Under the pieces are notes generated by a model. It had not been told where the DNA came from. It worked only from the letters and a program-made list of their open reading frames with translations, and did no database searches. Positions 9,420 to 18,219 of a stretch of DNA of 50,040 bases are shown one piece after another (the first letter of the stretch is position 1; every line of letters begins with the position of its first letter). Location of the stretch: assembly GCF_000264055.1 (NCBI RefSeq), contig NZ_AJXL01000014.1, forward strand, positions 1-50,040, given 5' to 3'. The stretch comes from Flavobacterium sp. ACAM 123 (GTDB lineage Bacteria > Bacteroidota > Bacteroidia > Flavobacteriales > Flavobacteriaceae). The position numbers and the translations under genes are program-made.

Positions 9420-10583
9420 TTGAAACTATCTGTGGTTATTCTGAATTACAATGTGCGCTATTTCTTAGAACTATGCGTTTTAAGTGTGCAAAGCGCTTTA
9501 GAACAAATTGATGGCGAAATAATCGTCGTCGATAATAATTCGCAAGATGATAGTTGCGAAATGTTGAAGAAATGTTTTCCAAATGTAAAACTGATTGAAA
9601 ACAAAGAGAATTCCGGTTTCCCGAAAGGGAATAATACAGGTGTTACCGCTGCTAAGGGCGAATACATTTGTATCCTAAATCCAGATACCGTTGTAGCTGA
9701 GGATACTTTTATAAAAGTTTTGGCTTTCGCCGAAAGGCAAAAAGACTTAGGAATTGTGGGGGTAAAACTCATTGACGGTGCAGGGAATTTTCTACCTGAA
9801 AGTAAAAGAGGAGTTCCCACGCCTTTTGTTGCCTTTACAAAAATGTTTGGGCTGTATAAGCTATTTCCAAAAGTGAAAGTACTGGGAAAATACTATGCGC
9901 AAAAGCTATCAGAAAATGAAACGGGTAAAGTTGATATTTTGGTTGGTGCTTTTATGCTAATGAAAAGGGATTTATATCGAGAATTAGGTGGATTTGATGA
10001 AAACTGTTTCATGTATTCAGACGACATAGATTTGTCCTATAGAATGCTACTCAAAGGAAGATCGAACTACTATTATCACGAAACAACAGTGATTCATTAT
10101 AAAGGGGAAAGCACCATTAAGGATGGCGTTTATATGAAAAGGTTTCAGGAGGCGATGCAGTTTTTTTATAAAAAGCACTTCAAGGTTTCGATGTTTTTTT
10201 GGCTTTTTATGAAAATAGGAATCCTGTTTTTTTCTTTTGTTAAAATGTTTCAAGGTCAAGCCAAAGAAAAAAAATCAGTTCAGTCCTATATTTTCTATTC
10301 TTCTAACGACGAGTTGATTAGCAAAATGGAGTTGAAACTTCAAAAAAAAGTATTTTTTCACGATTTGAAGACAGAAAAAATGGTAATTTCGTCAAAGATT
10401 TTATCGGAAGCGAAGACAGAAATATTGCTGAATAGTAATGATCTTTCTTTTAAAGAAATTATAAATTTCATAAAGTCAACTGAAAACAGGGGGTCAACCT
10501 TTAAAGTATTACCTAAAAACACTTCTTTTTTTATTGGTAGTGACAACTCTAATGAAAGAGGAGTGATTATAAAAACAGAATGA
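9420..10583 (+). CDS. glycosyltransferase family 2
   Basis: A 387-aa glycosyltransferase using a TTG start; the family begins 'MKLSVVILNYNV', which fixes it. The GT-A domain (residues 1-240) shows the nucleotide-binding 'VVDNNSQDDS', the 'NPDTVV' metal motif and 'MYSDDIDLSYRM'. One hydrophobic segment follows at about 250-270 ('FFWLFMKIGILFFSF'), so it is membrane-anchored. The C-terminal 110 residues are an extra domain I do not recognise. It probably adds a rhamnosyl- or similar sugar to a lipid-linked surface glycan. It stands alone, not in a sugar cluster. Confidence 0.87.
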   Translation: MKLSVVILNYNVRYFLELCVLSVQSALEQIDGEIIVVDNNSQDDSCEMLKKCFPNVKLIENKENSGFPKGNNTGVTAAKGEYICILNPDTVVAEDTFIKVLAFAERQKDLGIVGVKLIDGAGNFLPESKRGVPTPFVAFTKMFGLYKLFPKVKVLGKYYAQKLSENETGKVDILVGAFMLMKRDLYRELGGFDENCFMYSDDIDLSYRMLLKGRSNYYYHETTVIHYKGESTIKDGVYMKRFQEAMQFFYKKHFKVSMFFWLFMKIGILFFSFVKMFQGQAKEKKSVQSYIFYSSNDELISKMELKLQKKVFFHDLKTEKMVISSKILSEAKTEILLNSNDLSFKEIINFIKSTENRGSTFKVLPKNTSFFIGSDNSNERGVIIKTE

Positions 10584-10667
10584 TAAATTGCATTAAATGT
10601 AATTTATATATAAAATATTTAGTAATTTCGCAAACGAAAAACATAAACACCTTCGTAGGTTAACAAT

Positions 10668-11984
10668 ATGGCAAAATTTGAATTAAAACTTCCAAAAATG
10701 GGAGAAAGCGTCGCAGAAGCAACCATTACAAATTGGTTAAAAGAGGTTGGTGACAAAATTGAAGCGGATGAAGCGGTACTCGAAATTGCAACTGACAAAG
10801 TTGACAGTGAGGTGCCTAGTGAAGTTTCAGGTATTTTGGTTGAACGATTATTTGGTAAGGATGATTTAGTTCAAGTGGGGCAAACCATTGCTATTATTGA
10901 AACTGAAGGTGGTGAAATGGTTTCAGTTGTGAAAGAAGCTGCAACACCTGAGGCTGTTGCCGAAGTAACAAAAACGGTTGATGCCGCTAAAGATAGTGTT
11001 GCGACACCAGCTGATTTTTCAGATTCGGATAAATTCTATTCTCCGTTGGTAAAAAATATTGCTTCAGCAGAGGGTGTTTCTGTTGCTGAATTAGAACAGG
11101 TTAACGGGACAGGGAAAGACGGAAGAGTTACTAAAAATGATATACTAGAATACGTTAAAAATAGAGGAAGTCAAGTTGCCGCTCCTTCAAAAACGGTTGA
11201 AGCTCCAATAGCTGAGCCAGCACCGGTGGCAAAAGTACCAACAGCACAAAAAGTGGCACCGATATCAGTAAATGGTGGTGATGAGATTATTGAAATGGAC
11301 AGGATGCGTAAGCTAATTTCTGGTTATATGGTAGCTTCAGTGCAAACTTCGGCACACGTTCAGTCCTTTATTGAGGTAGATGTGACTAACATTGTGAAAT
11401 GGAGAGAGAAAAACAAAAATGCCTTTGAAAAGAGAGAAGGGGAGAAGTTAACGTACACACCAATATTCATGGAAGCGGTGGCCAAAGCATTGAAAGATTT
11501 TCCAGGTTTAAATATTTCTGTAGACGGTGATTATATTATCAAAAAGAAAAATATTAATTTGGGTATGGCAGCATCATTGCCTAACGGTAATTTAATTGTT
11601 CCTGTCATTAAAAATGCAGACCAACTAAACTTGGTTGGGATGGCGAAAGCCGTAAATGATCTTGGTGGACGTGCTAAAGCAGGAAAATTGAAACCGGATG
11701 ACACGCAAGGTGGTACATACACCGTTACGAATGTAGGGACGTTTGGAAGTGTTTTTGGAACACCTATTTTGAATCAACCGCAAGTTGGAATTTTAGCTCT
11801 TGGAGCAATTAGAAAAGTACCAGCAGTAATAGAAACACCAGAGGGTGATTTTATTGGAATTCGTCAAAAAATGTTCCTTTCTCATAGTTACGACCATCGT
11901 GTTGTAGATGGAGCGCTAGGAGGCGGTTTTGTAAAACGAGTTGCGGAATACTTAGAAGCATTTGATGTGAATAGAGATTTGTAG
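10668..11984 (+). CDS. 2-oxo acid dehydrogenase E2 (dihydrolipoyl acyltransferase)
   Basis: E2 core of a 2-oxo acid dehydrogenase complex, 438 aa. An N-terminal lipoyl domain carries the attachment Lys44 in 'EIATDKVDSEVPS'. An Ala/Pro-rich linker leads to a peripheral-subunit-binding domain ('YSPLVKNIASAEGV...GKDGRVTKNDIL', about 122-160), then a second linker and the catalytic domain with His410 and Asp414 in 'SHSYDHRVVDGALGG'. The single lipoyl domain and sequence style fit the branched-chain 2-oxo acid or general E2 of Flavobacteriia rather than the multi-lipoyl pyruvate enzyme. E1 and E3 genes are not adjacent. A strong terminator follows. Confidence 0.93.
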   Translation: MAKFELKLPKMGESVAEATITNWLKEVGDKIEADEAVLEIATDKVDSEVPSEVSGILVERLFGKDDLVQVGQTIAIIETEGGEMVSVVKEAATPEAVAEVTKTVDAAKDSVATPADFSDSDKFYSPLVKNIASAEGVSVAELEQVNGTGKDGRVTKNDILEYVKNRGSQVAAPSKTVEAPIAEPAPVAKVPTAQKVAPISVNGGDEIIEMDRMRKLISGYMVASVQTSAHVQSFIEVDVTNIVKWREKNKNAFEKREGEKLTYTPIFMEAVAKALKDFPGLNISVDGDYIIKKKNINLGMAASLPNGNLIVPVIKNADQLNLVGMAKAVNDLGGRAKAGKLKPDDTQGGTYTVTNVGTFGSVFGTPILNQPQVGILALGAIRKVPAVIETPEGDFIGIRQKMFLSHSYDHRVVDGALGGGFVKRVAEYLEAFDVNRDL

Positions 11985-12004
11985 TATTGAAATAAACACA
12001 TGAA

Positions 12005-12047
12005 AAAACCCAACAAATTTTTTAAATTTGTTGGGTTTTGTTTTTTA
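12005..12047 (+). terminator. intrinsic terminator after the E2 gene
   Basis: A 16-bp stem (12005-12020 pairing with 12024-12039, AAAACCCAACAAATTT against its complement) with a 3-base loop, followed by a T-rich run. It lies 20 bases beyond the E2 stop codon. Confidence 0.9.
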
Positions 12048-12105
12048 TAAAACGGTTGTCGTATCACAAAGCTTTGTCTTTTTGGACGAAATTAATGCCT
12101 GATAA

Positions 12106-12137
12106 TTGGTGAAATTCAGGTATAAAATTTACATTTG
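12106..12137 (+). promoter_or_regulatory. flavobacterial promoter for the exonuclease gene
   Basis: TTG at 12106-12108 and TACATTTG at 12130-12137, separated by 21 bases, match the TTG-N17-23-TANNTTTG consensus. It lies 21 bases before the ATG at 12159. Confidence 0.6.
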
Positions 12138-12158
12138 TATGATAATAAAAATAAAATA

Positions 12159-12932
12159 ATGGAACTTAAACTTAATAAACCGATCTGCTTTTTTGACCTA
12201 GAAACCACTGGAATTGATGTTGGAAAAGACAGAATTGTAGAAATATCAATATTTAAAGTTTTTCCAAACGGAAACAAAGAAAGTAAAACCTGGTTAGTAA
12301 ATCCCACTATTCCAATTCCGGCACAAACAACTGCCGTACATGGAATCACAGATGAAAAAGTGGCAAATGAACCTACTTTTAACGAGTTGGCCTCACAGGT
12401 TCACACGATGATAAAAGACTGTGATTTAGCTGGATTTAACTCGGATCGTTTTGATATTCCTTTGTTGGCAGAAGAATTACTTCGTGCAGGAGTCGATTTT
12501 GATATGAAAAATAGTGTTTCAGTTGATGTTCAGACGATTTTTCATAAAAAAGAAGAACGAACGTTAAGTGCTGCTTTAAAATTCTATTGTGGAGAAAGTT
12601 TAGAAAATGCGCATTCAGCGGAAGCAGATACTATGGCGACCTATGAAATATTGAAAGCACAATTAGAACGTTATCCGGATTTACAAAACGACATGAAATC
12701 ATTATCGGAATTTTCTACAAGAAAGAAAATTGCTGATTTTGCTGGAATGATTGCGTTTGATAAGGAGAATAATGAAATTTTTGCTTTTGGGAAACACAAA
12801 GGGGTAAAAGTCGATAAAATTTTAGAAACAGAACCGGGATATTTTAGTTGGATACAAAATGCAGATTTTCCTTTGTATACTAAAAAAGTATTAACCGCGA
12901 TTAAACTTAGGAAGTTAAATACTAAAAATTAG
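12159..12932 (+). CDS. DEDD-family 3'-5' exonuclease (DNA pol III epsilon-like)
   Basis: A 257-aa exonuclease of the DnaQ superfamily. ExoI is 'FFDLETTGIDVGKDRIVEIS', ExoII is 'FNSDRFDIPLLAEEL' and ExoIII is 'AHSAEADTMATYEIL', giving the DEDDh set of metal ligands plus the catalytic His. The C-terminal ~70 residues are an added domain ('FAFGKHKGVKVDKIL...GYFSWIQNADFP') often fused to such nucleases in Bacteroidota. It may proofread for DNA polymerase III or act in repair. The frame is open to a TTG at 12135, but that lies inside the -7 box, so the ATG at 12159 is chosen. Confidence 0.88.
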   Translation: MELKLNKPICFFDLETTGIDVGKDRIVEISIFKVFPNGNKESKTWLVNPTIPIPAQTTAVHGITDEKVANEPTFNELASQVHTMIKDCDLAGFNSDRFDIPLLAEELLRAGVDFDMKNSVSVDVQTIFHKKEERTLSAALKFYCGESLENAHSAEADTMATYEILKAQLERYPDLQNDMKSLSEFSTRKKIADFAGMIAFDKENNEIFAFGKHKGVKVDKILETEPGYFSWIQNADFPLYTKKVLTAIKLRKLNTKN

Positions 12933-13028
12933 TACTTAGTCTCAAGTAAATAGTCCTTAGCGTATTGAATCGCTAAAAACTAGGACGAGGTACCAAGGAA
13001 CTAAAAACTAAGGACTAAAAATTAAAAA
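12933..13028. repeat. low-complexity intergenic repeat tract
   Basis: This gap is built from degenerate copies of words such as ACTAAGGACTAA, ACTTAGTCT and TAGTCCTTAG, including an imperfect inverted pair (TAGTCCTTAGCG with CGCTAAAAACTAGGAC). A similar 'ACTAAAAAACTGAAAACTAAAA' run occurs near 19388. It looks like slippage-derived spacer DNA. Confidence 0.45.
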
Positions 13029-13640
13029 ATGAAAATAATCTGTATTGGTAGAAATTATGTTAACCACATAGAAGAGTTACAAAACGAGCGGCCTACTGAA
13101 CCTGTTATTTTTATGAAACCCGATTCGGCGATTTTATTAAAGCAACATCCCTTCGTAATTCCTGAATTTTCGGAAGATATCCATCACGAAATAGAAATTA
13201 TCGTCAAAATTAGTAAGGTGGGAAAATACATAGAATCTAAGTTTGCTCATAAATACTATGACGAAATTAGTGTAGGTATTGATTTTACTGCTAGGGACTT
13301 GCAAGCGAAGCTAAAAGCTAAGGGATTACCTTGGGAAAAAGCTAAGGCATTTGATGGTTCGGCAGTAATTGGAGATTTTTTGCAAAAAGAGCAATTTAGT
13401 TCGTTAGAAAATCTTACATTTGAGTTAACCAATAATGGTAAAACGGTTCAAATCAGTGATTCCAGCTATATGTTGTGGAAAATTGATGAGCTTATTTCCT
13501 ATGTATCTCAGTTTTTCACATTGAAAATAGGAGACATTATTTTTACGGGAACGCCTGAAGGGGTTGCTGCCGTCAAAGCAGATGATGTATTGGAGGGATT
13601 TTTAGAGGGACAAAAACTATTCAGAATACAAGTAAAATAA
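13029..13640 (+). CDS. fumarylacetoacetate hydrolase family protein
   Basis: A 203-aa protein of the FAH fold, the length of the short single-domain members that act as acylpyruvate hydrolases or oxaloacetate decarboxylases/tautomerases. Metal ligands are visible as the two Glu of 'HHEIEIIVKI' and the Asp of 'GIDFTARDLQ'. The C-terminal signature 'GDIIFTGTPEGV' is intact. The substrate in this organism is unknown. Its stop codon overlaps the start of the next gene (TAATG), so the two are translationally coupled. Confidence 0.9.
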   Translation: MKIICIGRNYVNHIEELQNERPTEPVIFMKPDSAILLKQHPFVIPEFSEDIHHEIEIIVKISKVGKYIESKFAHKYYDEISVGIDFTARDLQAKLKAKGLPWEKAKAFDGSAVIGDFLQKEQFSSLENLTFELTNNGKTVQISDSSYMLWKIDELISYVSQFFTLKIGDIIFTGTPEGVAAVKADDVLEGFLEGQKLFRIQVK

Positions 13641-13984
13641 TGGCTTTAAACTACAACCTTGCGAAAGTATATGCGCTTTCAGATAATGACCCGGAATTTG
13701 TAAATGAAATTCTAACGTTGTTCGTTACGGAAGTTCCAGAGGATTTGATGCAAATCAAAGAAGGAATTAAAAAGAAAGACCACAAGCATGCCTATGCTTA
13801 TGCGCACAAGATAAAACCAACCTTAGACTTGCTTGGGTTGAATGTTGCTTTTGAAGAAATCCTTCAGGTGGAGGCATGGACGAAAGTGGAAGGAAAAAGA
13901 AAAGATATCGATCATACTTTCAAGAGCATTAAGTCTCAGGTTAAAGATGCGATCAAAGAAATAAAAAAGGATTTTGATTTGTAA
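13640..13984 (+). CDS. Hpt (histidine phosphotransfer) domain protein
   Basis: A 114-aa free-standing Hpt domain, a four-helix bundle that relays phosphate between hybrid kinases and response regulators. The likely phospho-His is His56 in 'YAYAHKIKPTLDLLGL', which fits the HxxK motif of Hpt proteins. No kinase or regulator gene is next to it; the only partner is the preceding FAH-family gene, whose stop overlaps this start. A 16-bp inverted repeat follows 24 bases after the stop. Confidence 0.82.
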   Translation: MALNYNLAKVYALSDNDPEFVNEILTLFVTEVPEDLMQIKEGIKKKDHKHAYAYAHKIKPTLDLLGLNVAFEEILQVEAWTKVEGKRKDIDHTFKSIKSQVKDAIKEIKKDFDL

Positions 13985-14008
13985 AGCACTATTAATCCTT
14001 ATTTTTAG

Positions 14009-14058
14009 ACACTAAAATTCAACACTCAAGCCATTTGAATGTTGAATTTTAGTGTTTA
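14009..14058 (+). terminator. terminator-like 16-bp inverted repeat
   Basis: ACACTAAAATTCAACA (14009-14024) is perfectly complementary to 14040-14055, with a 15-base loop. It closes the FAH-Hpt pair and ends 30 bases before the cinA start. Confidence 0.75.
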
Positions 14059-14087
14059 AAGTAAATACTAAATCTATAATCAGAAAA

Positions 14088-15341
14088 ATGAAAGCAACCA
14101 TAGTTACTATAGGGGATGAAATTTTAATTGGACAAATTATTGATACAAATTCGGCTTTTATAGCTAAGTCGTTAGATAAAATTGGAGTTGAAATTAGTGA
14201 AATGATATCGATTAGCGACGACAAAAAACACATTTTACAGACGTTTTCAACCCTTCAAAATACGGTAGATTTAGTAATTATTACTGGTGGTCTTGGGCCT
14301 ACGAAAGATGATGTTACTAAAAAGACTTTTTGCGATTATTTTGAAGATGAATTGGTTGTGAATCAATTAGTTTTGGATCATGTTACAGAACTTATAGAAG
14401 GAATCTATAAGCGTACTATTACTCAGATAAATAAAGACCAGGCGCTCGTTCCTTCAAAATGCACAGTGCTACATAATGCTGTGGGAACTGCACCGGGAAT
14501 GTGGATGAAAAAAGAAGAGACTGTCTTTATTTCGCTTCCGGGAGTTCCTTATGAAATGAAGTATCTGGTCGAAAGTGAAATAATACCCAAAGTGGTACGA
14601 GAATACAGTCGTCCTTATATAATACATAAAACAATTCTGACCTACGGGCAAGGGGAGAGCTTAATTTCAGAACGAATTCAAGACTGGGAAAACAGCCTTC
14701 CGGAATTTATAAAGTTGGCTTATTTACCGAGTCCGGGAAAAGTTCGATTGCGTCTTTCGGCGAGAGGTACGAATAAAGAAGTTTTAGAAAGTGCGTTAGA
14801 TCAATATGTCAGAACTTTAGATTTGATTATTAATGATATAATTGTTGGTTTTGAAGAGGACGAAACTATCGAGTTCCAGGTGGGTAAAATGTTAAAACAA
14901 CAATGCAAAACACTGGCTACCGCCGAAAGTTGCACCGGAGGTAAAATTGCTGCGCTATTAACTTCAATACCTGGGGCTTCAGAGTATTTTAGAGGAAGTG
15001 TCGTTTCGTACGCCACAGAAGCTAAAATAGACATTTTAGGGGTTCCTGAGAGCGTAATAAAGGAGTTTTCTGTGGTAAGTGCAGCAGTGGCCTCGGCGAT
15101 GGCTTTAAGGGTAAAACAAATTATGAAGACGGATTATGCTATTGCAACAACCGGAAACGCAGGTCCGACAAAAGGCGATGAAAACGCTGAAATTGGAACT
15201 GTTTTTATCGCTTTGGCTACTCCGGACGAAGTTATTGTAGAAAAATATAATTTTGGCCAACCCCGTGATAAAGTGATAGATAGCGCGGTGATTAAAAGTT
15301 TAGAAATATTGAAGAAAGAAATTTTTAAAATTGTGCTATAA
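14088..15341 (+). CDS. cinA: CinA-like competence/damage-inducible protein, NMN amidohydrolase
   Basis: A 417-aa protein with the two CinA domains. The N-terminal molybdopterin-binding-like domain opens with '[19 protein letters not shown]' and includes '[12 protein letters not shown]'. The C-terminal PncC-type domain includes '[20 protein letters not shown]' and '[15 protein letters not shown]'. In characterised homologues these act as ADP-ribose pyrophosphatase and nicotinamide-mononucleotide deamidase in NAD salvage. A GTG at 14052 is in frame, but it lies inside the preceding hairpin; the ATG at 14088 matches the family start. rpmB follows 72 bases later. Confidence 0.93.
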   Translation: MKATIVTIGDEILIGQIIDTNSAFIAKSLDKIGVEISEMISISDDKKHILQTFSTLQNTVDLVIITGGLGPTKDDVTKKTFCDYFEDELVVNQLVLDHVTELIEGIYKRTITQINKDQALVPSKCTVLHNAVGTAPGMWMKKEETVFISLPGVPYEMKYLVESEIIPKVVREYSRPYIIHKTILTYGQGESLISERIQDWENSLPEFIKLAYLPSPGKVRLRLSARGTNKEVLESALDQYVRTLDLIINDIIVGFEEDETIEFQVGKMLKQQCKTLATAESCTGGKIAALLTSIPGASEYFRGSVVSYATEAKIDILGVPESVIKEFSVVSAAVASAMALRVKQIMKTDYAIATTGNAGPTKGDENAEIGTVFIALATPDEVIVEKYNFGQPRDKVIDSAVIKSLEILKKEIFKIVL

Positions 15342-15413
15342 TTTTATTGGTTTATAGGTTTATTTTTCTTTTCTTTGCACCCTGATTTTGAATAACGATA
15401 AAAGATAAGCATA

Positions 15414-15650
15414 ATGTCAAGAGTTTGTGTACTTACAGGTAAAAAAGCGATGGTAGGAAATAACGTTTCTCGCGCTATGAATAAGACTAAGAGAAAGTTT
15501 TCTGTTAACTTAGTGAAAAAGCGTTTTTATCTTCCAGAGGAAGATAGATGGATTGCTCTAAGAGTAGCTGCATCTACGGTAAAAACAATTAATAAAAATG
15601 GAATTGCTGCAGTTTTGAAGAAAGCTCAAGCGCAAGGATTTATTAAATAA
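15414..15650 (+). CDS. rpmB: 50S ribosomal protein L28
   Basis: A 78-aa protein with the L28 pattern: 'MSRVCVLTGKKAMVGNNVSRAMNKTKR', then 'NLVKKRFYLPEEDRWIALRVAASTVKTI'. This is the expected length for Bacteroidota. It opens the cluster rpmB-rpmG-DUF4295-ftsY with short gaps (28 and 75 bases), the conserved arrangement in this group. Confidence 0.98.
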   Translation: MSRVCVLTGKKAMVGNNVSRAMNKTKRKFSVNLVKKRFYLPEEDRWIALRVAASTVKTINKNGIAAVLKKAQAQGFIK

Positions 15651-15678
15651 TCTTTAATTTCTAAAAAAAAATAGCAAG

Positions 15679-15861
15679 ATGGCAAAGAAAGGTAATAGAA
15701 TCCAGGTAATTTTAGAATGTACGGAACACAAAACATCAGGTGTTGCAGGAACTTCAAGATACATCACAACGAAGAACAAAAAAAATACTCCAGACAGATT
15801 AGAGATTAAGAAATTTAATCCAGTCTTGAAACGTGTAACTGTTCACAAAGAAATTAAATAA
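15679..15861 (+). CDS. rpmG: 50S ribosomal protein L33
   Basis: A 60-aa L33: '[21 protein letters not shown]' and '[22 protein letters not shown]'. The zinc-binding CxxC pairs of some L33 proteins are absent (only one Cys), so it is the zinc-free form. It follows rpmB by 28 bases in the same operon. Confidence 0.98.
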   Translation: MAKKGNRIQVILECTEHKTSGVAGTSRYITTKNKKNTPDRLEIKKFNPVLKRVTVHKEIK

Positions 15862-15936
15862 TAATTACAGGTTTTAATTAAATCTCAAATGTTCGCGTTT
15901 AGAGATTTCATTTAAATTTAAATACACATTTGAATC

Positions 15937-16089
15937 ATGGCAAAGAAAACAGTAGCATCGTTACAAACATCTTCTAAGAGATTATCAAAAGCCATCAAGA
16001 TGGTGAAATCTCCAAAAACAGGGGCTTATACATTCGTAGAGTCTATAATGGCACCTGAGTTAGTTGAAGAGTTCTTGAAAAAGAACTAA
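15937..16089 (+). CDS. DUF4295 family small protein
   Basis: A 50-residue basic protein: 'MAKKTVASLQTSSKRLSKAI', then 'KMVKSPKTGAYTFVES', ending 'LVEEFLKKN'. It is the small DUF4295 protein found behind rpmB-rpmG throughout Bacteroidota. Its size, charge and place suggest a ribosome-associated protein; structural work on Bacteroidota ribosomes is consistent with a phylum-specific subunit, but I infer the role here from context. A terminator hairpin follows 22 bases after the stop. Confidence 0.93.
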   Translation: MAKKTVASLQTSSKRLSKAIKMVKSPKTGAYTFVESIMAPELVEEFLKKN

Positions 16090-16110
16090 TTAAGAAAAGC
16101 ATTATATAGA

Positions 16111-16145
16111 AAAGCTACTTTCATTCGGAAGTAGCTTTTTTATTT
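16111..16145 (+). terminator. intrinsic terminator after DUF4295
   Basis: AAAGCTACTT (16111-16120) pairs with 16129-16138 around an 8-base loop and runs into T residues. It separates the ribosomal genes from ftsY, which probably has its own promoter. Confidence 0.85.
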
Positions 16146-16217
16146 TATATCTTTACCGTTGTGAAGAAGGTATTAGTTCACTGTGTCTAATGCTTCATTC
16201 CTAACACTGCTACTACA

Positions 16218-17177
16218 ATGAGTTTTTTCAAAAAAATATTTTCATCGGAAAAAAAAGAGACCCTAGATAAAGGTCTTGAAAAATCAAAAACAACTTTCTT
16301 TTCTAAGTTAGGTAAGGCTGTTGCAGGAAAGTCTAAAGTTGATGATGCCGTTTTAGATAATTTAGAGGAAATTCTTGTTGCTTCTGATGTTGGGGTTAAT
16401 ACGACTCTTAAAATTATTACCCGCATTGAAAATCGTGTTGCTGCTGACAAATATCTCGGTATTGAAGAGCTCAATAAAATTCTTCAAGAAGAAATTTCAG
16501 CGTTGCTGTCTGAAACCAATACGGGTGCAGGTGAAGCGACAGAATTTGTAATTCCAAAAGATAAAAAACCATATGTTATCATGGTGGTGGGTGTAAATGG
16601 TGTTGGTAAAACAACTACCATCGGAAAGCTTGCATTCCAATTTAAAAAAGCGGGTTATAAAGTGGTTTTAGGTGCTGGAGATACTTTTCGCGCCGCCGCA
16701 ATAGATCAGTTACAAATTTGGGCTGATAGAGTAGGTGTTCCTATCGTTAGACAAAACATGGGATCTGATCCCGCTTCTGTTGCATTTGATACCTTACAAT
16801 CAGCCGTTGCTCAAGATGCCGATATCGTAATTATTGATACCGCAGGACGTTTGCACAACAAGATCAATTTGATGAATGAGTTGACAAAAGTAAAACGGGT
16901 AATGCAAAAAGTTATTTCTGACGCTCCTCACGATGTTTTATTAGTTTTGGATGGTTCAACTGGTCAAAACGCTTTTGAGCAAGCCAAGCAGTTTACAGCT
17001 GCCACGGAAGTGACTTCTCTTGCTGTAACTAAATTAGACGGTACTGCAAAAGGTGGTGTTGTCATTGGAATATCAGATCAGTTTAAAATTCCCGTAAAAT
17101 ATATTGGTGTCGGCGAAGGAATCGAAGACTTGCAAGTCTTCAATAAACACGAATTTGTGGATTCGTTCTTTAAATAA
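16218..17177 (+). CDS. ftsY: signal recognition particle receptor FtsY
   Basis: A 319-aa SRP receptor GTPase for co-translational targeting to the inner membrane. The short basic N-terminus lacks the long acidic A domain of E. coli FtsY, as usual in this phylum. The helical N domain (about 25-100) is followed by the G domain with P-loop 'GVNGVGKTTTIGKLA', the insertion-box 'DTFRAAAIDQL', G3 'DTAGRLHN', G4 'TKLDGTAKGG' and closing 'GVGEGIEDLQVF'. The start is the ATG 73 bases after the preceding terminator. Confidence 0.98.
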   Translation: MSFFKKIFSSEKKETLDKGLEKSKTTFFSKLGKAVAGKSKVDDAVLDNLEEILVASDVGVNTTLKIITRIENRVAADKYLGIEELNKILQEEISALLSETNTGAGEATEFVIPKDKKPYVIMVVGVNGVGKTTTIGKLAFQFKKAGYKVVLGAGDTFRAAAIDQLQIWADRVGVPIVRQNMGSDPASVAFDTLQSAVAQDADIVIIDTAGRLHNKINLMNELTKVKRVMQKVISDAPHDVLLVLDGSTGQNAFEQAKQFTAATEVTSLAVTKLDGTAKGGVVIGISDQFKIPVKYIGVGEGIEDLQVFNKHEFVDSFFK

Positions 17178-17185
17178 ATTGCTTT

Positions 17186-17362
17186 ATGAATTTCTCTGCT
17201 ATTAAGAACTTAAGTCCACTCTCCTTGTATGTGGTCAGTGTTATTTGCTTTGTTGTTGCGAATGTTATTAGAGATGATAGCGTTGTGTTCTATTACCTGT
17301 TATTGTTGTTGGGTTTGGGTTTATTTGTACTAGGGCTGACCAGCAAAAGAAGAACTAAATAA
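17186..17362 (+). CDS. small two-segment membrane protein
   Basis: A 58-residue ATG-started frame 8 bases after the ftsY stop. It has two hydrophobic stretches ('SLYVVSVICFVVANVI' at about 13-28 and 'VFYYLLLLLGLGLFVLGL' at about 34-51) and ends in a basic 'TSKRRTK', so it would span the membrane twice with both ends inside. The close spacing suggests co-transcription with ftsY. The function is unknown. Confidence 0.65.
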   Translation: MNFSAIKNLSPLSLYVVSVICFVVANVIRDDSVVFYYLLLLLGLGLFVLGLTSKRRTK

Positions 17363-17475
17363 TTAGCTCTTATTTCTAGAGGTTACCAATAAGTACCCAG
17401 AGCATTTTATCAAAATCGGATAGTATAAGATTTACCGTATCAGCGACATCACCCATTCTTATCACGACCATATTT

Positions 17476-17518
17476 TTATACCAAACGAATTTAAGTTTTA
17501 GGCCAAAGCGTTTTGATT
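17476..17518 (-). repeat. dispersed intergenic repeat, copy C
   Basis: On the minus strand this ends TAAATTCGTTTGGTATAA and begins AAAACGCTTTGGCCTAAA. Related sequences stand at 41442-41479 and 46051-46096 on the plus strand. The shared core is AACG, a T-rich block with CTAA, then TAAATT and TTGGTATAA. All three lie in intergenic DNA. Confidence 0.55.
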
Positions 17519-17592
17519 ACATCGGAATTACTTGAAATAATATAAATTTTATGGTCATTTTTCCCCAAGTCCCTATCCTTGTAATGATGTGC

Positions 17593-17964
17593 TTACTTAA
17601 TGACATGTACTGAAAATTGCAATTGTGATTGCGGTAAATAGTAGCGAATTTTACTTGTTCGTCGATCTATGCCAGAGTTCCGATTATCTACCTTATATCG
17701 GCTGCTTAATGGCGTTATAGCACTATCATTTACCATATCGGTGATGTGTGATGTGATTGTCAGCAATTGTTTATTGGTAATCAAGTTTTCTTTTTTCAAA
17801 GGTCGGTTGGTCCATCTTGTACCTATATAGGCTGAAACTTTAGAATTGATGTTCAAAAACACTTCTTGTTCTCCAATTCCGTTTATGGTAGCCATAGTTG
17901 TTTTACCCATAGTAAACCAATATCCACTAGTTGTTACTGAGTGTCCATTATTATACTGCTCCAT
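17593..17964 (-). CDS. uncertain 123-residue ORF
   Basis: An ATG-started frame with an in-frame stop immediately upstream. The protein shows short alternating polar/hydrophobic stretches ('YWFTMGKTTMATINGIGEQ', 'SQLQFSVHVIK') that could be beta strands, but no signal peptide, motif or family that I recognise. Position in a gene-poor stretch and lack of partners make a degraded remnant or chance frame as likely as a gene. Confidence 0.3.
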   Translation of the reverse strand: MEQYNNGHSVTTSGYWFTMGKTTMATINGIGEQEVFLNINSKVSAYIGTRWTNRPLKKENLITNKQLLTITSHITDMVNDSAITPLSSRYKVDNRNSGIDRRTSKIRYYLPQSQLQFSVHVIK

Positions 17965-18219
17965 CTAAACTTTCCTGTTAATAAGGTTAGCGAGGTTTGG
18001 CAGTGTTTCAGTTCTATGTTATGTAAAAGAAGTAGAGCCTTACTTTATTATTAATTTAAACTGATGGGAGATGATCTTTATCACAAAGGTACTGTCGAAT
18101 GAGAGAAGTTATCGCTTTCGCGAAGTGCAGGGTTTAGTTCTGTTTTTCTGTACTATACCGAAAGTGTACTTACAGCAGCAAAGGGCATGTAATACATTTT
18201 TAGTATCTCGCATTTTTTA

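Larger units (their letters stand above)
17363..18219. other. gene-poor stretch after ftsY
   Basis: No confident gene lies here. It contains one copy of a dispersed repeat (17476-17518, minus orientation) and one weak minus-strand frame (17593-17964). No recognisable homologue fragment was found in either direction. It may be the scar of an insertion or deletion. Confidence 0.4.

Noticed and set aside
9420..10583. Surface polysaccharide cluster around the family 2 glycosyltransferase
   Set aside because: Neighbours are a GH30 enzyme and a dehydrogenase E2; no other sugar genes are nearby.
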